From assembly GCA_009922885.1 (NCBI GenBank), contig RFUP01000040.1, positions 1 through 11,383 of the forward strand: a DNA stretch of 11,383 nt, written 5' to 3'. Below are positions 1 through 6,276 of this stretch, one piece after another. Positions within the stretch are counted from its first letter, which is position 1, and each line of letters begins with the position of its first letter. This stretch comes from Paracoccaceae bacterium (GTDB lineage Bacteria > Pseudomonadota > Alphaproteobacteria > Rhodobacterales > Rhodobacteraceae). Made by a program: the position numbers and the translations under genes. The notes below the pieces were generated by a model that did no database searches, was not told the DNA's origin, and worked only from the letters and a program-made list of their open reading frames with translations.

Positions 1-1
1 G

Positions 2-835
2 CGCGCCGCAGCGGAAGGCGCTGTCATTCACGGGGCAGAAGGCGTCGCTTTGCATGGTCTCGACACCTCGTCGCCCTATGTGACTTTCACCAAGGATGGA
101 ACGGAACATCGGATCGATTGCGACTTTGTAGCAGGATGCGACGGCTTCCATGGCCCCTCGCGCAAGGCTATTCCTGCAACAGTTCTGCGAGAATACGAAA
201 GAGTTTATCCCTTTGGTTGGCTTGGTGTTCTCTCGGAAACACCTCCCGTTTCCCATGAACTGATTTACGCCAACCACGAACGGGGTTTCGCTCTCTGTTC
301 CATGCGCAATGCCAATCTGTCTCGTTATTACGTCCAGTGCCCTCTGACAGACAAAGTGGAAGGCTGGTCAGACGCCGTCTTCTGGGACGAACTAAAGCGG
401 CGAATCCCGGAAGAAGCAGCCGCAGCACTCGTGACTGGGCCCAGCATCGAGAAGTCGATTGCGCCGCTGCGGTCTTTTGTGGCCGAACCGATGCGGTGGG
501 GGCGGCTTTTCCTTGTAGGCGATGCTGCCCACATCGTCCCGCCAACAGGTGCGAAAGGCCTCAATCTGGCGGCATCCGACGTCTACTACCTCTACCACGG
601 TCTGGTTCAGAACTATCAGGGCGATAATGAGGGGATCGAGACCTACTCTCAGAAAGCTCTGGCACGCGTCTGGAAGTCAGAGCGTTTCTCATGGTCACTC
701 ACGACCATGATGCACCGCTTCCCCGACCAATCCGAATTCGAACAGCGCATGCAAGAGGCGGAACTCGACTATCTCGAATCCTCTGAAGCTGCCAAAAAGG
801 TCTTGGCAGAAAACTATGTAGGGCTTCCATACTAA
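2..835 (+). CDS. pobA: 4-hydroxybenzoate 3-monooxygenase, 3' part (5' end outside window)
   Basis: This FAD- and NADPH-dependent aromatic hydroxylase converts 4-hydroxybenzoate to protocatechuate in the cytoplasm, feeding the pca genes that follow. The frame is open from base 2, so about 277 C-terminal residues are present and roughly the first 110-115, including the N-terminal GxGxxG FAD motif, lie upstream. Visible are the DG motif (VAGCDGFHGPSR) and the GD motif (LVGDAAHIVPPTGAKG) of class A flavoprotein hydroxylases. From memory of the Pseudomonas enzyme, its substrate-site residues Tyr201, Ser212, Arg214, Arg220, Tyr222 and Tyr385 all align with identical residues here (YANHERGFALCSMR, LSRYY, ENYVGLPY). 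The protein stops at that GLPY, about four residues earlier than Pseudomonas PobA. Its TAA overlaps the pcaD ATG by one base. Identification is very secure; only the start is unknown. Confidence 0.97.
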   Translation, partial: RAAAEGAVIHGAEGVALHGLDTSSPYVTFTKDGTEHRIDCDFVAGCDGFHGPSRKAIPATVLREYERVYPFGWLGVLSETPPVSHELIYANHERGFALCSMRNANLSRYYVQCPLTDKVEGWSDAVFWDELKRRIPEEAAAALVTGPSIEKSIAPLRSFVAEPMRWGRLFLVGDAAHIVPPTGAKGLNLAASDVYYLYHGLVQNYQGDNEGIETYSQKALARVWKSERFSWSLTTMMHRFPDQSEFEQRMQEAELDYLESSEAAKKVLAENYVGLPY

Positions 836-1623
836 TGCGTATCGCAAATCTCGGCGACATCCGCCTGCACTACCGTATTGACGGCAACCCGAATGGGCGG
901 CCCGTTGTGTTTGCAAACTCTCTTGGAACGGACCTTCGTCTCTGGGATCAGGTGCTACCTCTTCTCCCGCAGAACTTGAAGTATATCCGGTATGACAAAC
1001 GCGGACACGGTTTGTCCGAATGCCCAACCGGTGCATATACGATGGGTACGCTTGTGCGTGATATCGAGCGGTTGATGGACCATCTTGAGATCAAGGACGC
1101 GATGTTCGTCGGCCTTTCCATCGGCGGGATGATTGCGCAAGGCTTGGCTGTTAAACGCCTGGATCTTATCCGCGCAATGGTGTTGTCCAATACTGGCGCC
1201 AAGATTGGCACTGTCGAAATGTGGGACCAACGCATCGCAGCCGTGAAAGAAGGCGGCATCGAAGCTCTGGCTGACTCGATCATGCAGCGTTGGTTTTCGG
1301 GGCCATTCAGGGAAACCGAAGCCTTCCACGCATGGCGGAATATGCTGGTTCGCCAGCCGCAAGATGGCTACACGGGTTGCTCGGCGGCCATCTCGGGAAC
1401 CGACTTTTACTCAACAACCGCAACGCTCCGTTTGCCGACTTTGGGTATCGCTGGGACAGAAGATGGATCAACGCCGCCTGATCTTGTGAATGAAACCGTT
1501 GATCTCGTCCCCGGCTCTCAATTCCATCTCATCCGCAAGGCAGGTCACCTGCCCTGTGTTGAGCAGCCGGAGGAGTACGCGGCGACCTTGATCAAATTCT
1601 TCAAGGAAACCGGTCATGTCTGA
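835..1623 (+). CDS. pcaD: 3-oxoadipate enol-lactonase
   Basis: This alpha/beta-hydrolase opens beta-ketoadipate enol-lactone to 3-oxoadipate, the last step of the protocatechuate branch before CoA activation. The 262-residue length is normal for the family. The nucleophile elbow GLSIGG places the catalytic Ser at residue 95. The acid is probably Asp210 (GTEDGSTPP) and the base His238 (AGHLPCVEQP). The segment ANSLGTDLRLW (27-37) is the typical strand and oxyanion-hole region of this family. The ATG overlaps the pobA stop by one base, with only a weak AGGG about 11 bases upstream, so initiation probably depends on ribosomes terminating on pobA. Its stop lies inside pcaC (8-base overlap). Another alpha/beta-hydrolase specificity is possible in principle, but the pca context makes PcaD the clear call. 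Confidence 0.95.
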   Translation: MRIANLGDIRLHYRIDGNPNGRPVVFANSLGTDLRLWDQVLPLLPQNLKYIRYDKRGHGLSECPTGAYTMGTLVRDIERLMDHLEIKDAMFVGLSIGGMIAQGLAVKRLDLIRAMVLSNTGAKIGTVEMWDQRIAAVKEGGIEALADSIMQRWFSGPFRETEAFHAWRNMLVRQPQDGYTGCSAAISGTDFYSTTATLRLPTLGIAGTEDGSTPPDLVNETVDLVPGSQFHLIRKAGHLPCVEQPEEYAATLIKFFKETGHV

Positions 1624-1996
1624 TCGCCATGAGAACGGCATGAAGGTTCGTCGAAGAGTCTTGGGCGACGCCCATGTGGATCGTGCCGAAGCGTTGAAAA
1701 CCGAGTTCGACACACCTTTTCAAGACCTTATAACCGAAGGCGCATGGGGAACGGTTTGGGCATCGGATGGCATTTCCCTTCGGGAACGTTCGATGCTGAC
1801 ACTCGCGCTTTTGGCGGCCACCGGGAATTTCGAAGAGATCCCGATGCATATTCGAGCAACGGCGCGCACTGGGGCTACAAAGCGGGATGTTCTTGAGGCA
1901 TTCCAGCATGTCGCGATCTACGCAGGCGTTCCGCGTGCAAATCATGCACTGAAGCTTGCCAAACAAACTTACGCCGAAATGGAGGAGAAAAGCTGA
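1616..1996 (+). CDS. pcaC: 4-carboxymuconolactone decarboxylase
   Basis: PcaC decarboxylates gamma-carboxymuconolactone to beta-ketoadipate enol-lactone, the substrate of PcaD. It is a small cytoplasmic all-alpha protein, and 126 residues is the usual length for the stand-alone enzyme. The carboxymuconolactone decarboxylase (CMD) domain covers about residues 25-120. Characteristic segments are WASDGISLRERSMLTLALLA (about 48-67), the helix with EEIPMHIRAT and the closing VAIYAGVPRANHALK. AAGGAA at 1603-1608, seven bases before the ATG, is a reasonable ribosome binding site inside pcaD. The CMD fold is shared with AhpD-like peroxidases, but the CxxC pair of AhpD is absent and the neighbours settle the function. 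The stop overlaps the pcaH ATG by one base (TGATG). Confidence 0.95.
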   Translation: MSDRHENGMKVRRRVLGDAHVDRAEALKTEFDTPFQDLITEGAWGTVWASDGISLRERSMLTLALLAATGNFEEIPMHIRATARTGATKRDVLEAFQHVAIYAGVPRANHALKLAKQTYAEMEEKS

Positions 1997-2724
1997 TGTC
2001 AGACCTCGGGCCACTGGTCCCTCGCCGCCGGGATATGCACCCGGTTCCGTTTGACCCAGACTACAAGACGTCCGTCACGCGCAGCCCCCGTTGGCCTCTC
2101 CTGTCGATGGAATCGACTCCGTCGGAAGAGACCGGGCCGCGGTTCGGGCACTCCCTCATTGGCCCGCTCGACAACAACTTGATCCTGAATTGGTCCAAGG
2201 ACGGCACTCCAGCAATCGGCGAACGCATTCTGATGCACGGCCGCGTGATGGATGAATTCGGCCGCCCCGTTCCAAATACCCTCATCGAAATCTGGCAGGC
2301 GAATGCTGGCGGTCGGTATCGGCATGTGAAAGACACTTATTTCGCCTCCCTTGACCCGAACTTCGGGGGGTGCGGCCGCACGTTGACGGATGAGCAAGGG
2401 CGTTACCAATTTCTGACCATTCGCCCCGGTGCTTACCCATGGCCGAACCGCGCCAACGATTGGCGCCCCATGCACATTCATATCTCGGTGTTTGGTCATA
2501 GCTTCGGGCAACGCCTTATCACCCAGATGTATTTCGAAGGTGATCCCTTGATCGACCGCTGCCCGATTGCCGCAACGATCAAGGAAAGAAGCCAATTGGA
2601 CCGCCTTGTGGCACCGCTGGATATGGCGATGTCACGGCCCCTCGATTTTCTGGCCTACAAATTTGACATCGTCTTGCGGGGCCGCCGCCAGACCATGTTC
2701 GAAAATAAGTTGGAGGGCATGTAA
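1996..2724 (+). CDS. pcaH: Protocatechuate 3,4-dioxygenase, beta subunit
   Basis: This is the iron-bearing subunit of the intradiol dioxygenase that cleaves protocatechuate to 3-carboxy-cis,cis-muconate. It assembles with PcaG in (alpha-beta)n complexes. The four Fe(III) ligands can be placed: Tyr108 (GGRYRH), Tyr147 (GAYPWP), His160 and His162 (RPMHIHIS). These match Pseudomonas Tyr408, Tyr447, His460 and His462 exactly once the conventional offset of 300 is removed. An N-terminal extension (residues 1-70), containing the RDMHPVPFDPDYKTSVTRSP segment typical of beta subunits, precedes the intradiol dioxygenase domain (about 75-235). GGAGGAG at 1981-1987 lies eight bases before the ATG and is a strong ribosome binding site. 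The 242-residue length is normal. The stop overlaps pcaG by one base. Confidence 0.98.
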   Translation: MSDLGPLVPRRRDMHPVPFDPDYKTSVTRSPRWPLLSMESTPSEETGPRFGHSLIGPLDNNLILNWSKDGTPAIGERILMHGRVMDEFGRPVPNTLIEIWQANAGGRYRHVKDTYFASLDPNFGGCGRTLTDEQGRYQFLTIRPGAYPWPNRANDWRPMHIHISVFGHSFGQRLITQMYFEGDPLIDRCPIAATIKERSQLDRLVAPLDMAMSRPLDFLAYKFDIVLRGRRQTMFENKLEGM

Positions 2725-3323
2725 TGGTCCAATCTCTCAACACTCTTGTTGAAACAGCATCTCAAACTGGTGGCCCTTACGTCCATATCGGTTGTATCCC
2801 GACCTTTGCCGGACTTGGAGCCGTCTATCCCGAGGATCTCGGATTGCGCGCAATCGAGGATGGGGCCAAGGGTGAGATCATCACGATCACAGGCGAGGTT
2901 ATCGACGGCACTGGCTGGGCTTTCCGCGATGCTCTTCTGGAAAGCTGGCAAGCCGATGCTTCTGGCAAATTCGCGGGCCAAGCAGGGGCCGACCCCAAGG
3001 TGAACGGATTTGCACGTTTCGCTGCCGATAAGGAAACCGGCCTCTGGACACTTCGCACGGTCAAACCCGGCAAGGTCAAGACGCGCGACGGCCGCCTTCA
3101 GGCACCGCACATCTCGCTCTGGATCGCTGCGCGCGGCATCAACATCGGCCTTCACACGCGGATCTACTTCGAGGACGAAAATAACGCTGACGATCCGCTC
3201 CTGGGCCGGATTGAGCAGAGGAACCGCGTCCCTACTCTTTTGGCAAAGAAAACGAGCGCGGGAGAATACCGCTTCGACATTCACCTGCAGGGCGCAAACG
3301 AAACGGTCTTCCTCGACATATGA
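2724..3323 (+). CDS. pcaG: Protocatechuate 3,4-dioxygenase, alpha subunit
   Basis: PcaG is the partner of PcaH; its fold resembles the beta subunit but it carries no iron. Consistent with this, the iron-ligand positions are not conserved. The segment LQAPHISLWIAARGINIGLH (about 128-147) is the alpha-subunit signature, with the Arg that contributes to the substrate carboxylate pocket, followed by TRIYFEDE. The early TPSQTxGPY-like motif appears as TASQTGGPYVHIG (residues 11-23). The 199-residue length is normal. GGAGGG at 2712-2717, six bases before the ATG, is a good ribosome binding site, and the ATG overlaps the pcaH stop (TAATG), favouring equal subunit synthesis. It is the last gene of the operon: an intrinsic terminator starts about 40 bases after its stop. 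pcaB, which often follows pcaG in alphaproteobacteria, is not here. Confidence 0.97.
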   Translation: MVQSLNTLVETASQTGGPYVHIGCIPTFAGLGAVYPEDLGLRAIEDGAKGEIITITGEVIDGTGWAFRDALLESWQADASGKFAGQAGADPKVNGFARFAADKETGLWTLRTVKPGKVKTRDGRLQAPHISLWIAARGINIGLHTRIYFEDENNADDPLLGRIEQRNRVPTLLAKKTSAGEYRFDIHLQGANETVFLDI

Positions 3324-3348
3324 GACCCGAGGCGCTCGCTTCGGACAA

Positions 3349-3367
3349 TTGGTCGTAAGACTACCAA
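3349..3367. promoter_or_regulatory. Candidate operator for a GntR/FCD regulator
   Basis: TTGGTCGTAAGACTACCAA is an imperfect 19-bp palindrome in which seven of nine base pairs are symmetric. Its core, 3353-3363, fits TNGTNNNACNA, a consensus reported for FCD-type GntR regulators such as LldR. It lies 64 bases before the decarboxylase start, and the GntR/FCD regulator is the third gene of the same unit, so autoregulation is the natural reading. Its last two bases belong to the stem of the terminator hairpin. No convincing -35/-10 pair was seen next to it. Binding is inferred, not shown. Confidence 0.5.
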
Positions 3368-3397
3368 AGAAGGCGCTTGTTTGAGCGCCTTCTTTTC
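3366..3397 (+). terminator. Intrinsic terminator of the pob-pca operon
   Basis: A perfect 12-bp stem (3366-3377 with 3384-3395; core AAGGCGCT/AGCGCCTT) with a six-base loop TGTTTG is followed by TTTTCATTTAG, a short interrupted T tract that starts within the stem. It sits 43 bases after the pcaG stop and 36 bases before the next start codon. Because the stem is A-rich on its 5' side, the structure could also work on the opposite strand, but no gene there points into it. Confidence 0.85.
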
Positions 3398-3420
3398 ATT
3401 TAGTTGATGTGTTAAGTAAT

Positions 3421-3425
3421 GGAGG
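3421..3425 (+). promoter_or_regulatory. Ribosome binding site that sets the decarboxylase start
   Basis: GGAGG ends five bases before the ATG at 3431. An in-frame ATG at 3419 would contain this site within its own first codons and has no site of its own, so 3431 is preferred. Confidence 0.75.
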
Positions 3426-3430
3426 TAGCC

Positions 3431-4849
3431 ATGCAGTGGACGGATTTTCCGAAATGGGGAAAATGGGCGGCAGACTGGGCTCTCAAGTACCATAGCGGGT
3501 TGCGGGATAAGCCAGTTCGTTCTCAGGCTCGCCCCGGGGATACCCTTGCCGCGCTTCCTCTAGCCCCGCCAGAACAACCCGTTCCGATGGATGCCATCAT
3601 CGCCGATTTCGAGCGGATCGTGATGCCAGGGATAACGCATTGGCAACATCCACGTTTCTTTGCCTACTTCCCATCCAACGCGTCCCCCGCCGCTGTGCTG
3701 GCCGATCAGTTGGTCACGGTCATGGCTCCCCAGTGCATGCTCTGGCAAACCTCGCCAGCCGCCACAGAAATGGAAACGCGGATGATGGACTGGTTGCGCC
3801 AAGCCATCGGTCTGCCCACTGAGTTCCATGGCGTCATCCAAGACAGTGCCTCGTCGGCTACTCTGGCGGCGATGCTGATGATGCGGGAACGAGCTTTGGA
3901 GTGGCAGGGAAATGCCCAAGGGCTATTTGGCCAGCCGCGCCTGCGGGTCTATTGCTCGAACCAAGTCCACAGCAGCATTGATCGTGCCGCTTGGGTATCA
4001 GGCATTGGGCAGGACAATCTTATCAAGGTTGGCACCGGAACGAGTGGATGGGCCAATGAAATCGACCCCTACGAATTGCAAGAAAAGATCATCGAAGACA
4101 GAAAAGCTGGTTTTCTTCCTGCAGGCATTATCGCTGTTACCGGCGCAACAGGTACCGGGGCTTGCGATCAGATTGCAGCAGTAGCAGATATCGCGGAAGC
4201 GGAAGGGCTTTTCCTCCATGTGGACGCGGCATGGGCTGGTGCAGCAATGATTTGCCCAGAGTATCGCCATCTGTGGGAAGGGATCGAGCGCGCGGACAGT
4301 GTTGTTCTCAACCCTCACAAATGGCTTGGAACACAGTTCGATCTGTCGGCCCACTATATCAAGCGGCCCGAAGATCTGACGCGAACTCTGGCCATTCAAC
4401 CTGAGTACCTCAAGACCCATGGGGCCGACGGAATCATCAATTACTCTGAATGGTCCGTGCCCTTGGGGCGCCGTTTTCGCGCGCTGAAACTCTGGTTCCT
4501 CATTAGGGCTTACGGGCTCGACGGTTTGCGCTCGATGATCCGCAATCACGTCAACTGGTCACAAAAACTGGCGGAAAGGCTTCGAGCAACGCCCGGCTTC
4601 GAGATTGTTACCGAACCGATCCTGTCGCTTTTCACGTTCCGCCTGACGCGCCCCGGCACCGATCTGGATGCGTTGAACCTCGCATTGGTGCAGGCCATCA
4701 ATGATGACGGGCGCATCTATATCACGCAGACCCGTGCAAACGGCGCGCTTGTGATCCGCTTCCAAGCAGGACAATTTGATGCGACCGAAGCGGACATCGA
4801 TGTCGCCTACGAAGTCATCACCGAACTCGCAAGAAACTTGGAGACTTGA
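3431..4849 (+). CDS. PLP-dependent group II decarboxylase, aromatic-L-amino-acid decarboxylase type
   Basis: This is a fold-type I PLP enzyme that removes the alpha-carboxyl of an amino acid, most likely an aromatic one (Tyr, Phe, Trp or DOPA), giving the amine and CO2. With the start at 3431 it has 472 residues, the usual size. Residues align with animal DOPA decarboxylase as I recall it: His180 (NQVHSS, stacks on PLP), Asp265 (HVDAAWAG, pairs with the pyridine N), Lys297 (NPHKWLG, Schiff base) and Tyr326 (QPEYLKTH, the catalytic-loop Tyr). Keeping that Tyr argues for true decarboxylation rather than aldehyde synthesis. HPRFFAYFPSNAS (73-85) and the PLGRRFRALKLWF segment (344-356) are further family signatures. 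It is first in a unit with an aldolase (2-base gap) and a GntR regulator. The exact substrate cannot be read from sequence. Confidence 0.88.
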   Translation: MQWTDFPKWGKWAADWALKYHSGLRDKPVRSQARPGDTLAALPLAPPEQPVPMDAIIADFERIVMPGITHWQHPRFFAYFPSNASPAAVLADQLVTVMAPQCMLWQTSPAATEMETRMMDWLRQAIGLPTEFHGVIQDSASSATLAAMLMMRERALEWQGNAQGLFGQPRLRVYCSNQVHSSIDRAAWVSGIGQDNLIKVGTGTSGWANEIDPYELQEKIIEDRKAGFLPAGIIAVTGATGTGACDQIAAVADIAEAEGLFLHVDAAWAGAAMICPEYRHLWEGIERADSVVLNPHKWLGTQFDLSAHYIKRPEDLTRTLAIQPEYLKTHGADGIINYSEWSVPLGRRFRALKLWFLIRAYGLDGLRSMIRNHVNWSQKLAERLRATPGFEIVTEPILSLFTFRLTRPGTDLDALNLALVQAINDDGRIYITQTRANGALVIRFQAGQFDATEADIDVAYEVITELARNLET

Positions 4850-4851
4850 GA

Positions 4852-5622
4852 ATGCCGGCACCAGAAAACACATTCAAGACAAGGCTCCTGGCAGGAGAGA
4901 CCCTCTGGGGATGCTGGGCTGGCTTCGCAGATGCTTACGCAACTGAGGTCTTGTCGACGGCCGATTTCGATTGGCTCCTGATTGACGGCGAACACGCTCC
5001 GAATGATTTGAGAACCATCACTGCCCAGTTGCAGGTCTTGCAGGGCAAGCATTCTCAGAGCGTGGTTCGCTTGCCCGTCGGCAATGAGTGGTTAATCAAG
5101 CAAGTGCTTGATGCGGGCGCGCAAACCTTGCTTATCCCGATGGTTGAGACAGCTGAACAAGCACAGGATCTGGTGCGTGCGATGCGTTATCCACCGGAAG
5201 GAATCCGCGGCTCGGGTGCAGCCCTCGCACGTGCCTCGATGTTTTCGCTCCACAGTGAATATGTGCAAACGGCGAACGCTCAGATGTGCCTGCTGGTTCA
5301 GGTCGAAACCAAAAAGGGCATCGAAAACCTCGATGCGATCAACGCGGTCGAGGGCGTCGACGGGGTTTTCATCGGGCCTTCCGACCTGGCGGCCGATATG
5401 GGTTTTCCGGGCAATTCCAATGCAGACGCCGTGCAGGCGTGCATAAAGGATGCTCTCGCGCGTATCGCGGCCGCGGGCAAATCCCCGGGCATACTTGCGA
5501 CCGACGATGCAACAGTAGCGCGGTATCGCGATTGGGGTGCGCGCTTCATTGCCGTGGGGATCGACGTATTGATGCTGGCGCAAGCGGCACGCGCCAAAGC
5601 ACGGCATTGGAAAGGGCAATAG
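4852..5622 (+). CDS. hpaI: HpaI/HpcH-type class II pyruvate aldolase (4-hydroxy-2-oxoheptanedioate aldolase-like)
   Basis: The family cleaves 4-hydroxy-2-oxo acids to pyruvate plus an aldehyde; E. coli HpaI performs the last step of homoprotocatechuate meta-cleavage. Resemblance to E. coli HpaI is strong along the whole chain (FDWLLIDGEHAPN, GVDGVFIGPSDLAADMG, YPPEGIRG.G.ALARAS). The catalytic and metal residues are all present with a constant +3 offset: His48, Arg73, Glu152 and Asp178. The ATG at 4852 is chosen over an in-frame TTG at 4846 because GGAG at 4840-4843 is eight bases from the ATG but only two from the TTG. The protein has 256 residues, close to the family norm. The other genes of the homoprotocatechuate route are absent here, and relatives act on sugar-derived keto acids, so the physiological substrate is uncertain. 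Confidence 0.85.
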   Translation: MPAPENTFKTRLLAGETLWGCWAGFADAYATEVLSTADFDWLLIDGEHAPNDLRTITAQLQVLQGKHSQSVVRLPVGNEWLIKQVLDAGAQTLLIPMVETAEQAQDLVRAMRYPPEGIRGSGAALARASMFSLHSEYVQTANAQMCLLVQVETKKGIENLDAINAVEGVDGVFIGPSDLAADMGFPGNSNADAVQACIKDALARIAAAGKSPGILATDDATVARYRDWGARFIAVGIDVLMLAQAARAKARHWKGQ

Positions 5623-5625
5623 GTC

Positions 5626-6276
5626 GTGGCCGGACAGACCGAGACCATTCTCCAATCCATTCTGACTGCGATTGAAACGGGCGGCTTGAATCCCGGAGAC
5701 GTGATCGAAGAGCAAACGCTTGCAGATGAACATTCTGTTAGCCGGACCCCTATTCGAGAGGCCCTCCTGCAGCTTGAAGCGACAGGTCTGGTTCGGCGTT
5801 TGCCTCGAAAAGGGGCGATCGTGTTCAAACCCACGCTGGAAGAGTTTCTAGCGATCCTCGAAGTACACGCCAAGCTTGAAGGCCAAGCGGCCTTTCTCGC
5901 AGCGCGGCGCTTGTCACCCGCCTTTTCCCAAAGGCTGGAAGCCGCAACTCGGGCCTGCGAACTGCATTCCAGCACCTTGGGCGACAAGGAGCCAGACCGA
6001 TACTATCAGCTGAATCTGGAATTCCACCGCGTCGTCGCGGAAGCTGCGGGAAATCCCTTTCTCTTAGAACTAATAAAGACCAACGCTCGGAAATTGATGG
6101 CTTATTATCGCGCGCGATACCAGTATGCAGGGGTTATTCGAGCAAGCGCGCAAGAGCATCGCGAAATTGCACAACTGATCGCGTCACGGAATGCGGAAGC
6201 CGCAGAAGCCGCTATGGCGCGCCATGTCGCTTTCGACCACGTAACGGCAATGGACTTGCTGGCAGCCCTCAGCTAA
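5626..6276 (+). CDS. GntR-family transcriptional regulator with FCD effector domain
   Basis: This is a one-component DNA-binding regulator, probably of the decarboxylase-aldolase unit of which it is the third gene (3-base gap). Residues 5-70 form the winged helix, with SVSRTPIREALLQLEATGLV as the recognition helix and its flank and PRKGAIV as the wing. Residues 75-212 are an all-helical FCD domain. Candidate metal/effector ligands are Asn130 (often Asp in the family), His134 (NLEFHRVV), His178 (QEHREI) and His200 (MARHV). The 216-residue length is typical. The start is a GTG with a weak ribosome binding site (GGAAAGG at 5608-5614, or AGG directly upstream), suggesting low expression or coupling to the aldolase. 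A matching palindromic site lies at 3349-3367. Its end overlaps the opposing amidotransferase gene by eight bases. Confidence 0.92.
   Translation: MAGQTETILQSILTAIETGGLNPGDVIEEQTLADEHSVSRTPIREALLQLEATGLVRRLPRKGAIVFKPTLEEFLAILEVHAKLEGQAAFLAARRLSPAFSQRLEAATRACELHSSTLGDKEPDRYYQLNLEFHRVVAEAAGNPFLLELIKTNARKLMAYYRARYQYAGVIRASAQEHREIAQLIASRNAEAAEAAMARHVAFDHVTAMDLLAALS

Noticed and set aside
1999..2595. 198-residue open frame on the minus strand over pcaH
   Set aside because: Shadow frame: pcaH on the plus strand has all catalytic residues, and the minus product resembles no family I recognise.
3377..3406. TTGTTT ... TTAGTT as a promoter for the decarboxylase unit
   Set aside because: The -35 matches only 3 of 6 and the -10 only 2 of 6 positions, and it overlaps the terminator stem.
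3419..3430. Upstream ATG at 3419 as the decarboxylase start
   Set aside because: It would place the GGAGG site inside the coding region and lacks its own site; ATG 3431 is correctly spaced.
4846..4851. TTG start for the aldolase at 4846
   Set aside because: Only two bases from GGAG; ATG at 4852 is better spaced and matches the family N terminus.
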